A stretch of DNA of 24,963 bases, from the NCBI GenBank assembly GCA_014084085.1, contig NPFB01000004.1:9691-34653 (forward strand), given 5' to 3'. Below, piece by piece: positions 9,501 to 17,213 of the stretch. Both the position numbers and the translations under genes were made by a program. A model generated the notes under the pieces. That model was not told where the DNA came from and ran no database searches. It was given only the letters and a program-made list of their open reading frames with translations. The DNA comes from Hondaea fermentalgiana (taxonomy: Eukaryota; Sar; Bigyra; Thraustochytrida; Thraustochytriidae). The stretch's first letter is position 1. Every line of letters starts with the position of its first letter.

Positions 9501-10049
9501 TGCGTCAAGGCGATTAAACCAGGCCGCTCTAATAAGAACAAGGTCCTCGCCGACTGGCAGGCCGTTTACTGCGATGCCGTCAACTCGCTCCGCGACCCGT
9601 CGCAGTCCGAGGAGACCTGGCAAGCACTGTGCGTCTCGCGTCTGCAGAACGAGGGCTTTGCCTCGGTCGTCGCCGATCTCGGAGACGGTCGCCTCACCTC
9701 TTCCTCGCAGAGCTCGTACTGTGCCAACTCCGCGACAGAATACTCGCTCAAGTCGGAGAGCGATGGCTGCATGCCGGGTGTCAGTGTCGAGTACCGGAAC
9801 TCGGACGGCGACTGGGTGGAGGCCTTCTTCGTCCCCCAGAACCTCCCTCCTTGCGGCGACAGCCTCGATATCCTCGCCACGGACTACCCCGAGCTCTTCC
9901 TGCACCCCATTCGTTTCCTCCAGTGCGAGCTCGACACCACGGCCTGCCCCGTGGCCTCGCACGAGGATTCTTATTGTGCAGCTGCTCAGGGCTACACGAT
10001 CTCGTACATGTTTTCCCAGGCGGGCAGCGTCTGCAACGACGACGTCTAA
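6582..10049 (+). CDS. Secreted two-module cysteine-rich protein, VWD-like, paralogue 2 (1155 aa)
   Basis: Single-exon paralogue of the gene at 1066, with the same two-module plan and near-identical long blocks, for example the CDGR-RR / CKQGRSPCRRQRDHMGN part of module 1 and the CDGRNSRCSVKE part of module 2. The N-terminus has a short basic stretch (residues 8-9, RR) followed by an Ala/Val core to about residue 25, a plausible signal peptide whose cleavage site is less clear than in paralogue 1. The linker between modules differs most: a Ser/Asp-rich acidic segment replaces the Gly/Asp stretch of paralogue 1. The protein ends a few residues after its last Cys, with no anchor. The ATG at 6582 has a purine at -3 and is the first Met of the frame. 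Similarity to paralogue 1 is clearly higher than to paralogue 3, so this pair arose from the more recent duplication. The function is unknown. Confidence 0.9.
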   Translation: MSTTQSTRRTAAAAVMVAVVAVLASTTESMAPSCGAGGNSYIYQSNTRCVSNDGVTSLESPSASYSTCCGVDTDSGIVSADDAQTCRGVTSVYPYCESPDDCDVDEDDTLIISLAVDTADASDTCCRSCKCVGDPDCVSFDSTPASWVLCDGRRQNNCKQGRSPCRRQRDHMGNRCQWVKKDPEYLGWDIDGSPCQVDWEKSGHPTMLMYQTGLFAVNLTLGERGVIDSVLITTGDAGDNYILDSDACFEHDPRLNPNDYAAAKEAWTSESGNAIPDTWSVSTPNSVEIMWKVVDDATQSIVEIYCTQPPGTSRTRLDIKRLYSLVNETDASDEDGFCVTNTIDRGLATTKFKNADDDYEFQQKCLVQTLPGTLATCKIIMGAECTPYSLDDYITEWCQNADITNTDLAGDVDECIRMLVKKGTEAERSERWTRYICQLNRVDDVDECMALVSQFGWAQFLMDNSDGLVDSGNDSSSCASSVAAYSKLEGDNATCALGIFVEYLPSGDATDDDAVWEQAFFIPADLVPCNNELAVSGSEYAELFAYPIRFRQCSLDASCLADSACAPTLGFDVSINFSTDDCPPTTSDDGNLCFDAECPMNSDVVSNPQSVCETVPNAPLELGSCESCCVADSILSSDDSSDDSEDEQTCRQLTIQAPYCDTNQESMQDICDKLVSEEGQGVLTVDFTMDTTEMNCCRSCAAWGDPLISNFYGETSKWINCDGRNSRCSVKENVCTEQLDHAGNACVYNPDIAALIKTGSDIGAYGSPCQSNVSLSGEAILTMYETDGFRVNITNGERSVITHATIETVAGEIYALDASQCFNEDPYDAWTLASGEDAQSGSLALAFTDTDREHEKKWTVRDTASGIFMKIVCLRRVSKSGYIGGYRMNIETLIDTVTDRVSSSGFCESGTIDYGLATINSNGEVCQENIEDIVAFCRAVASPSCMKEQIVELVNDWCDTANVFSSYTNHAKKCVKAIKPGRSNKNKVLADWQAVYCDAVNSLRDPSQSEETWQALCVSRLQNEGFASVVADLGDGRLTSSSQSSYCANSATEYSLKSESDGCMPGVSVEYRNSDGDWVEAFFVPQNLPPCGDSLDILATDYPELFLHPIRFLQCELDTTACPVASHEDSYCAAAQGYTISYMFSQAGSVCNDDV

Positions 10050-10655
10050 AGCCCAAGCCGTTCCCTGAATCTCTGTCTGACTGACTTTTGAATGTCTGAA
10101 TTGGCTGCGAAGCCACCACCTACATTTTCACTTTATTTTTTGACGCATGAATCATTTTCATTTCTCCACAACTCACTATACTATACACGCGAAGAAAAAT
10201 GTGACTGACTGTTGCTTTCACTGCTTCATGGCTCGTTCTTTTCCCTCTTGGCGTGCGTCAAGCTGCGAGCCGGTCTCCAGCCTTGGTCCTGTCGTGGGAC
10301 CGATATCGCCCTTCAATTTTCGCCACTCATTTCTACCTCCGCTGCCTTGCTCTGCTCTCCAGCAACACTCACTGCCCGCCCCCGCCACGAAGGCCTCGTC
10401 GCTGACGACGCCGCTGCCGTCCGCCGCCCGACAAACGTGGCTCCCCTCTCCCTTTTCCTTCCTCTCTTTCCGGGATCTTTCCCGGCCTTATACACCCCCT
10501 AGTATACCCCTACCGCAAAGTGTGCACTCTCCCTTTTTCTCCCTTTTCTTCCTTCTCCCCTTTCCTCCCTCCCGGTTCACGCGCTCGCGAGTCTCCTCTC
10601 TCGTCTTCGCCGCGGCTCATCGGCGGCCGCGCGCTGCAGCTGGTCCCTCGCCGGC

Positions 10656-10715
10656 CCCTCCCTCCCTCCCTCCCTCCCTCCATCTCTCCCTCCATCTCTC
10701 CCTCCCTCCCTCCCT
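10656..10715 (+). repeat. CCCT tetranucleotide repeat
   Basis: CCCT units interrupted by two CCATCTCT units; an almost pure pyrimidine strand. Confidence 0.85.
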
Positions 10716-10900
10716 GCGCCCCTGCCGAGCGTTTCTCCGAGTCCCGCGCGGGCGCTGTCACGGGGCCGCCATCGACTGCGGACGCGCGGAAGACAGAAGT
10801 GGAAGCCCTCGCGCTTTGATTTTGTCCCGCTGTGGGGGCTCCGACTCGGCCGCTGCCCCCCTCCCTCTCTCATCTCCGCTCTGCTCGGCGCCGCTCGCTG

Positions 10901-10930
10901 CTCTGCTCTGCTCTGCTCTGCTCTGCTCTG
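10901..10930 (+). repeat. CTCTG pentanucleotide repeat
   Basis: Six perfect CTCTG units, with related degenerate units on both sides. Confidence 0.85.
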
Positions 10931-11230
10931 CAGCTGCTCTGCGCAAGCGTGACCGACTGCAAGCGCGCGCGCGCAGCCTGGCTGCTTCTCTGCACGCCTG
11001 CAGCGCTTCCCTGCACGCCCGGCCGCCCGCCTGCCAGCCTTCGGGACGCTCGCCGGGCCCCTCGGGCACCCACGCGGCGGCATCGCCGTGCCGAGCCGCG
11101 TCTTGCGAAGCCTCTCCTCTCCTCTCCAATCCGAACACGCGGACAGAGGCATGCGAGCTGTGCTCGCGCACGCGCTGCGCGTCCGTCCGGCCGGCCGCAG
11201 CTGCAGCTGGCTGGCTGGCTGGCCACTGCA

Positions 11231-11262
11231 ATCCATCAATCGATCGATCGATTGGTCAATCA
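11231..11262 (+). repeat. CGAT/CAAT tetranucleotide repeat
   Basis: ATCAATCGATCGATCGATTG and flanks; the CGAT core is self-complementary and could form a short hairpin. Confidence 0.6.
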
Positions 11263-11460
11263 AGTAGAGCGAAGCCGTGGCTGGTGACACTCCACGACCA
11301 CTCCTCGTGCACCTTCTGCCATCTATCCAGTATAGTACATTCATTCCTCGTCTGTATGTATGTAATACAGAGGCAGAGTTGCCTGCCTGCCTGCCCCTGC
11401 ATTTCGCAGCAAACCCGAAAGAAAAGCGCGTGCGCGCCCGCTCGCCCTCGACAGCTTCGG

Positions 11461-11499
11461 CGTCCGCCCGTCCGTCCGTCCGTCCGTACGTACGTACGC
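11461..11499 (+). repeat. CCGT then ACGT tetranucleotide repeat
   Basis: Consecutive CCGT units passing into TACG units, about 90 bases upstream of paralogue 3. Confidence 0.8.
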
Positions 11500-11587
11500 C
11501 CGTCTGCTCCGCGCGGGAGCTCTCGCCGCCGCATCCAGCGCGGGGAGCTCGTAGCTGGCACGTGCACGGCGAGGAGGTCGCGACGCG

Positions 11588-14500
11588 ATGCATGCCATGG
11601 CGGCCGGTCCCGTGCTGCTCGCGACGCTCCTCGTGGCAGGGCAAGTCGGTGCGGGAGATGCCCAAGCCTCGACATGCAATTTAGGCGTCAACACCATCTA
11701 TGCCGTGCAACAACGCTGCTCTACAGAATCCGGCTATTCCGGCAGCGTCTCGTACAATACTTGCTGTGGTCTCTGGGATAGCGATTTTGTGTTCTTCGAA
11801 GATGACAGGGGCGTCTGCACGTACTACCAGAATGCATATGGTTACTGCACCAGCGTTGAGGACTGCGATGTTGACGAGGACGACGTTCTCACCATCAGCC
11901 TCACGTTCTCGACCACTTCGGAGAGCGACACGTGCTGCCGTACCTGCAAATGCGTCGGTGACCCCGACTGTGTCTCCTTCAATAACACTCCAGCGTCATG
12001 GGTTCTCTGCGACGGCCGCCGCAAGGGCGATTGCAAGCAGGGACGCTCTCCGTGCCGCCGGCAACGCGACCATATGGGGAACCGCTGTCAATGGCTCAAA
12101 AACGACCCAGACTACCTTGGCTGGGAGGCCAGCGGCAGTCCGTGCCAGGTTAACTGGGAGAAGTCGGGCCACCCGACCATGCTCATGTACGAATCGGGCC
12201 TCTTCTCCGTCACCCTCACGCTCGGCGAGCGCGGCGTTATCGACAGCCTTTCGGTGACCACTGGCGACACCGGCGACAGCTTCGAGCTCGACGCTGATGC
12301 TTGCTTTGAGCATGACCCCCGGCTCACCCCCGATGATACGTCCGCTGCCAGCGAGGCTTGGACTTCCGCATCGGGCAGCGCAATCCCTGACGCGTGGACC
12401 GTTAGCACCCCAAACAGCGTCGAAATCATGTGGAAGGTCGTGGATGATACCACAGGCACGAACATGCACATCTACTGCACGCAGCCCCCCGACTCTGAAC
12501 GGACGCGTCTTGATGTCAAGCACCTTTTCACGCTCACCGACGAGTCTGAAGCAGAAGACGAAGACGGCTTTTGCGTGACTAGTACCATCGACCGCGGTCT
12601 TGCCACGACAAAGTACGAGGATGCCACGGACGACTATGACTTCCAGCAAAAGTGTCTTGTTCAGACCCTCCCTGACCTCCTCGCCACCTGCAAGATCATC
12701 ATGGGGGCCGACTGCACCCCTTATAATCTCGACACCTACGTTACCGAGTGGTGCCTTGCCGCCGATATTACTTATACCGATCTTGCTGGTGACAGAGACG
12801 AGTGCATCAGCATGCTCGTCACCACTGGCTCCGAGAGCGACCGCGGCGAACGTTGGACTCGATACTTGTGCCAGCTCAACCTCGTCGATGACGTTAACGA
12901 ATGCATGGCGCTTGTGTCCCAGTTCGGTTGGGCGCAGTTCCTCGTGAGCAACTCCAACGGCCTTGATCAATCGGAGGACAGCCTTACCGCAAGCTGCGCA
13001 TCGAGCGTAGCTGCATACTCGAAGCGCGAGGGTGATAGTGCGGTTTGCGCCTACGGCGTCTTTATCGATTACCTCGTGAGCGGGACCGTCGATGAGGACG
13101 ATGCCGTGTGGGAGCAGGCTTTCTTCATTCCGTACAGTCTGCCGCCCTGCAATGGCCAGCTCCTCATTGATGGCACCCAATACCCTGAGCTCTTTTCTTA
13201 CCCTATTCGCATGTCCCGGTGCTCTCAAAGCATTGATTGCGTTGCAGATCTGGAATGCGCTCCGATTCCTGGTTTCTCGGTGTCCTTCGGCTTTAGCACA
13301 GAGAATTGCACCGTGGATCCGGACGGTGAAATATATTCTTCAGATGTGTACGTGGAGGAAGATTGTTTCGCCTCGGAATGCGAAGCGAATGAGGACGTCA
13401 TCTCGAATCCGCAAACCGTTTGCGAAGCCGTCCCAGACAGCCCGCTCGAACTCGGCACTTGCGAGTCGTGCTGTGTCGCCGAGACACTCCTTGGAGTTGA
13501 CGGCTCCGATAGCTCGGACACACCACGATGCCGCGAGGTGTACACCCAAGAAGCGTACTGCAATACTCTCGACGAATCCTTGACCGAAACCTGTGCAAGG
13601 CTCATTTCCGAGGAAGGTGAAGGTGTTCTCACTGTCGAGCTCAGCATGGACTCCTCCGAGTTGGATTGCTGCCGCACATGCGCCGCCTGGGGTGACCCGC
13701 TCATTTCCAGCTTTTCTGGCGAAACTTCCAAGTGGATTAACTGCGATGGCCGGAACAGTAACTGCAAAGTGAAAAAGAACGTCTGCAAGAAGCAGCGTGA
13801 CCAAGCTGGCAACAAGTGCGTCTACAATGCCACGATTGCCGAACTGATTGAGATTGGCTCCGACATTGGCGCCTATGGCTCGCCTTGTCAATCCGATGTG
13901 TCTCTGTCGGGCGAGGCCATTCTCACCATGTACGAGACCGAAGGTTTCCGTATCAACATCACCAACGGCGAGCGCAGTGTCATCACCCACGCGACCATCG
14001 AGACTTTGACTGACGTGTTCACCTTTGACTCGTCGCTGTGCTTCAATGAGGATCCTTATGAAGCGTGGACTTCGGCGAGCGGCGACGACGTTGCGGACGG
14101 CCCCCTCGCTCTTATGTTCGCCGATACGGACCGGGAGCACGAGAAGAAGTGGACGGTGCGCGACTCCGAGAGCGGCATCTTCATGAAGATCGTCTGTCTG
14201 CGCCGCGTGTCCCAAGCTGGCTTCGTCGGAGGCTACCGCATGAACATTGAATCTCTCATCGACACAGTCACCAACCGCACAACATCCAGCGGATTCTGTG
14301 AGACCGGTACAATCGACTACGGCCTTGCCACCATCAACAAGAATGGCGATGTGTGCCAGCAAAACATCGAGGGCATTGTTCAGTTCTGCAGCGCCGTCGC
14401 ATCGCCCTCGTGCCAGCAAAGTCAAGTCACTGAGAACATCAGGAACTGGTGCGACACTGCCAATGTCTTTGTTCAGGACGTCAACCATGCCCAGAAATGC

Positions 14501-15052
14501 GTTAAAGCCATTGGCCCCTCGCGATCGAATGACAACAAGGTTTTGGCCGACTGGCAGGCTGTCTATTGCGACGCGGTGAACTCGCTTCGTGACCCGTCGC
14601 AGACTGAGGATACCTGGCGCGCGCTTTGCGTTTCTCGCCTGCAGAATGAGGGTTTTGCCTCGGTTGTCGCGGATCTCGGCGATGGTCGTCTCACATCTTC
14701 TTCACAGAGTGCGTACTGCGCTGCCAATGCCACTGTGTACACGCCCAAGTCAGACATTGATGGCTGCATGCCAGGCGTTAGCGTGGAATACCGGAATGTG
14801 ACGGAAAGTGACGCGTGGACAGAAGTCTTTTTCATCCCGCAGAGTCTCCCGCCCTGCGGCGACAGGCTCGAGATTCTTGCCACAGACTTTCCTGAGCTCT
14901 TTCTCAACCAGATTCGATTCCGCCAATGCGAGCTCAACACGACCGCTTGCCCTGTAGAGACGCACACGGATTCGTACTGTGCAGCCGCCCAAGGGTACAC
15001 CGTCTCGTACATGTATTCGCAATCCACCAGCGTCTGCGACAATGATGCCTGA
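11588..15052 (+). CDS. Secreted two-module cysteine-rich protein, VWD-like, paralogue 3 (1154 aa)
   Basis: The most diverged member of the tandem family, again single-exon with two homologous modules and the same Cys framework. The signal peptide is short (core about residues 7-22, A-Q-A site near 27). Two starts compete: ATG at 11588 and ATG at 11597. The second lies in the strong context GCCATGG and may be the real start, which would remove three residues (MHA) only. Module 2 differs from its paralogues in a basic patch after CDGR: CKVKKNVCKKQ replaces the more neutral CSVKENVCTEQ, and D-H-x-G-N becomes D-Q-x-G-N. The linker between modules is longer and acidic. No membrane anchor follows the last Cys. 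Divergence in surface charge while the Cys pattern is kept suggests a diversified ligand or partner (inference). The function is unknown. Confidence 0.9.
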   Translation: MHAMAAGPVLLATLLVAGQVGAGDAQASTCNLGVNTIYAVQQRCSTESGYSGSVSYNTCCGLWDSDFVFFEDDRGVCTYYQNAYGYCTSVEDCDVDEDDVLTISLTFSTTSESDTCCRTCKCVGDPDCVSFNNTPASWVLCDGRRKGDCKQGRSPCRRQRDHMGNRCQWLKNDPDYLGWEASGSPCQVNWEKSGHPTMLMYESGLFSVTLTLGERGVIDSLSVTTGDTGDSFELDADACFEHDPRLTPDDTSAASEAWTSASGSAIPDAWTVSTPNSVEIMWKVVDDTTGTNMHIYCTQPPDSERTRLDVKHLFTLTDESEAEDEDGFCVTSTIDRGLATTKYEDATDDYDFQQKCLVQTLPDLLATCKIIMGADCTPYNLDTYVTEWCLAADITYTDLAGDRDECISMLVTTGSESDRGERWTRYLCQLNLVDDVNECMALVSQFGWAQFLVSNSNGLDQSEDSLTASCASSVAAYSKREGDSAVCAYGVFIDYLVSGTVDEDDAVWEQAFFIPYSLPPCNGQLLIDGTQYPELFSYPIRMSRCSQSIDCVADLECAPIPGFSVSFGFSTENCTVDPDGEIYSSDVYVEEDCFASECEANEDVISNPQTVCEAVPDSPLELGTCESCCVAETLLGVDGSDSSDTPRCREVYTQEAYCNTLDESLTETCARLISEEGEGVLTVELSMDSSELDCCRTCAAWGDPLISSFSGETSKWINCDGRNSNCKVKKNVCKKQRDQAGNKCVYNATIAELIEIGSDIGAYGSPCQSDVSLSGEAILTMYETEGFRINITNGERSVITHATIETLTDVFTFDSSLCFNEDPYEAWTSASGDDVADGPLALMFADTDREHEKKWTVRDSESGIFMKIVCLRRVSQAGFVGGYRMNIESLIDTVTNRTTSSGFCETGTIDYGLATINKNGDVCQQNIEGIVQFCSAVASPSCQQSQVTENIRNWCDTANVFVQDVNHAQKCVKAIGPSRSNDNKVLADWQAVYCDAVNSLRDPSQTEDTWRALCVSRLQNEGFASVVADLGDGRLTSSSQSAYCAANATVYTPKSDIDGCMPGVSVEYRNVTESDAWTEVFFIPQSLPPCGDRLEILATDFPELFLNQIRFRQCELNTTACPVETHTDSYCAAAQGYTVSYMYSQSTSVCDNDA

Positions 15053-15320
15053 ACTGTCGGTGCCCCGGATGCCTAAATTAGACTCTTCATATTGCGATTG
15101 ATTCACATTGAATTTCTGTTCTCACTCATGCTCTTTCCTTGGTGCAAACATTGACACGGCGCGCTGCCGCACTGCCTGCCCCCCTGCCCCTTTTTGAAGT
15201 GGTTGCGTTACCTTTTTTGCGCTGAAGAAAAGACGAGGGTCACATGATACGAGATTATAAATCAAAGTCCACTATTAACATGAGTTTCAAGCTGCCTGCT
15301 ATAATGACTGACAACCTCCT

Positions 15321-15585
15321 TTAGAGTAATCGTTTGGCAATGTATGAGTCCTGCGCCATTTGAAGGCGAAGCGCAGCCAAATTCTCTTGCTCCGTCTGTT
15401 TCACTGTGGCAAACTTTTTGCTCAACGAAGCATGATCGCGCTGTTTGGCATCGAGCTTGCGCTCGAGCTTTGCAGCGCGTCGCTTTGCTGCTTCGAGTTC
15501 TTCCTGACTGCGCAAAAGTTAAGAGGTGGTTCGTTAAATGCTGAGGCCTATGCAGGACATCTTTTTGCCTGTTCATCTCAGGCAG

Positions 15586-15637
<52 letters not shown>

Positions 15638-16000
15638 AGCTGATCGTGAGAACTTCACAAAAACCTACATTGCTTCGATGGTCTTTTGTGCAGCGATATT
15701 CTCTTGTTTCAGTCGCTCGTTTGTCTCGTGAAGCGCTCGCATCTCTTCTCGAAGCGCCTCAGCTTCGCGTGCGGCAGTCTGTGCGAGAGAAAAGCAGAGT
15801 GGCACAATCGTTTTTGGGGGAATAGTGAGCGGTTTTTTCTTCGTACCGACAAAACAATCAATCTCTGCATTCATATGCAGCCCTGTCGCTTCACAACCTA
15901 CCTGTGCCTGCTGTTGCGCAGTCGCCTCCGCCTGCTCCACGCGGCGGTCGCGCAGCACGAGCAGCTCCTCGAGCTGGTCGATGGCGGTGCGGCGAACCAT
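15321..16000 (-). CDS. Small coiled-coil protein, three exons (131 aa as modelled)
   Basis: A spliced gene reconstructed by hand. Exons on the minus strand are 15902-16000, 15669-15778 and 15321-15507. The introns are 15779-15901 (GTAGGT...CACAG) and 15508-15668 (GTAGGT...GCGCAG), and phases 0 and 2 join cleanly. The product is almost entirely charged alpha-helix rich in Glu, Ala, Lys, Gln and Arg, with heptad-like Leu spacing, so a coiled coil is likely from end to end. No known family is recognised. The start is uncertain: ATG at 15998-16000 has a good context (GCGATGG), but the frame stays open upstream as protein-like sequence until a stop at 16067-16069, so an upstream exon is possible. 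It is convergent with paralogue 3, whose stop lies 268 bases away. Confidence 0.65.
15583..15640 (+). repeat. AAGC tetranucleotide microsatellite inside an intron
   Basis: About 13 AAGC units lying wholly inside the second intron (15508-15668) of the minus-strand coiled-coil gene, where the transcript would read GCTT. Reading through it without splicing hits stops, which supports the intron. Confidence 0.85.
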
Positions 16001-16524
16001 CGCAGCTTTCTGCTTGGGCGACCAGATACGCTGGTTGCTAGTCTCCTTCGCTCCAAAACCCGCAAGCTAGCCAGCTAGCCAGCTACTCAGCCAGCTGGTC
16101 GGTCAGCTGCCGGGGCAAATGGACGTCTTCTGCCTCGCGGCGCGTGTCGGGGCTCTCAGATTAGTCAACTGTGCAGTGCCAGTGCGCAAGTCCAGCAACC
16201 GTCACCTTCATTGTAATCCTACTGAGAGACCCGAGACCGCCTTTCTTGTCGTCGATTACCGTCGATGTCTTCGCTCGCCATGTTGCGGTGTTATTGAATG
16301 CATCAGATCCCTGAACAAGCAGCATCCGGACGTCTCCGTAGTGTGGCAAAGCGATGCTGCTGATGGTTGTTCTTGCAGATCGCAGGCGCCTGTTGCCGTG
16401 CCAGCCATCCAACAGCAGTCTGCCAGGCGAAAGAAAACGAAACGAAACACAATTGGATCTTGTCTTTTGAGATCAAATCGCAAACACGCCGACGCGTTGA
16501 AGAAGTAGGCCTACTTGCGACAAG
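16001..16524. other. Divergent promoter region between coiled-coil gene and RidA gene
   Basis: No gene supported. It begins with a GCTAGCCA-type repeat around 16064-16085. Plus-strand ORF 16119-16508 and minus-strand ORFs here lack any recognisable domain. The region should hold the promoters of both divergent genes and possibly an upstream exon of the coiled-coil gene. Confidence 0.5.
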
Positions 16525-17055
16525 ATGAGCGCCAATTCGTCCTCGACTCCTTCGTCATCCTCGTCGTCCTCGGCGATGGATTGGGCCACGCACCCGTTCA
16601 CGCTCGGGCTCGCGACAGCGGCAGCCTTTGGCGCCATTGGCTTTGCGCTCGGCCGTGGTAGCGGAGCGCGGAAAGCCCAGGGAGCGGTGAACCAGAGCAT
16701 TCGGCGCTGGCGCGACTCCCCGCGGGCCTGCGCCTCGCTCGAGCACAACGGCGTTGTCTACCTCTCGGGCCAGGTCGGCGACATTGACAAGCTCGAGACG
16801 AGCGACGCCGCCGAGCAGACGCGCCAGACGCTCAAGAAGATCGACGACTTGCTCGCCGAGGCTGGTACAAACAAGAAGAACATTCTCAGCGCCCAGATCT
16901 GGGTCAAGGACATTACCCAACACTTCGAACCCATGAACCAGGTCTGGAACGAATGGGTCGACACCCCGAACAAGGGTGTACGCGCCTGCGTGGAGGCTCA
17001 CATGGCTCGTCCTGGACTCCTCGTCGAAATCAAAATCATCGCAGCAATGCCTTGA
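16525..17055 (+). CDS. RidA/YjgF/UK114-family protein with N-terminal membrane segment (176 aa)
   Basis: RidA proteins are small trimeric enzymes that hydrolyse reactive enamine/imine intermediates made by PLP enzymes. The domain covers about residues 55-176: NGVVYLSGQV (75-84), the helix TRQTLKKIDDLLAEAG, and the C-terminal signature GVRACVEAHMARPGLLVEI. R153 and E168 occupy the places of the conserved substrate-binding Arg and the Glu of the family. The family is usually about 130 aa. The extra N-terminus here is a Ser-rich head, then a hydrophobic stretch (about 23-43) followed by Arg/Lys, which looks like a signal anchor or an organelle-targeting segment. The RACVEA-type core resembles bacterial subgroups more than the classic animal UK114 form (impression from memory). 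Single exon; the start is the first in-frame ATG. It is convergent with the gene ending at 17214. Confidence 0.88.
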   Translation: MSANSSSTPSSSSSSSAMDWATHPFTLGLATAAAFGAIGFALGRGSGARKAQGAVNQSIRRWRDSPRACASLEHNGVVYLSGQVGDIDKLETSDAAEQTRQTLKKIDDLLAEAGTNKKNILSAQIWVKDITQHFEPMNQVWNEWVDTPNKGVRACVEAHMARPGLLVEIKIIAAMP

Positions 17056-17213
17056 TGGTATTGATGGCGACCAAAGACAAGGAAAGGGTAAAGGTATCAA
17101 GGTAAAGTAGGACAAACACAGGCACTTACTTTTCTAGCATATAAAATTATGAATCACTTTTTCTCTCCAGACCTCGTCACCGCGGTTTTCATTGTGGTTT
17201 CGAGCACCAGGCC

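Larger units (their letters stand above)
10050..11587. other. Intergenic region between surface-protein paralogues 2 and 3
   Basis: About 1.5 kb of low-complexity DNA. An open frame runs through almost all of it (10147-11781), but its product is Ser/Pro/Arg/Cys-rich with repeats from microsatellites and overlaps the start of paralogue 3 in another frame, so I do not call it a gene. Microsatellites include CCCT (10656-10715), CTCTG (10901-10930), GCTG (about 11205-11222), CGAT (11231-11262) and CCGT/ACGT (11461-11499). A weak TATA-like TATAGTA is at 11331-11337. Confidence 0.6.

Noticed and set aside
10147..11781. Open frame of 544 codons upstream of paralogue 3
   Set aside because: Product is low-complexity Ser/Pro/Arg/Cys sequence translated from CCCT, CTCTG and CCGT microsatellites, with no domain, and it overlaps the signal-peptide region of paralogue 3 in another frame.
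15583..15640. Regular AAGC units checked as a possible CRISPR or coding repeat
   Set aside because: Units are four bases without spacers and lie inside an intron; it is a microsatellite.
16119..16508. Plus-strand ORF of 129 codons before the RidA gene
   Set aside because: Unlike any family I know, and positioned in the divergent promoter region with stops shortly before the RidA start; considered leader or intergenic sequence.
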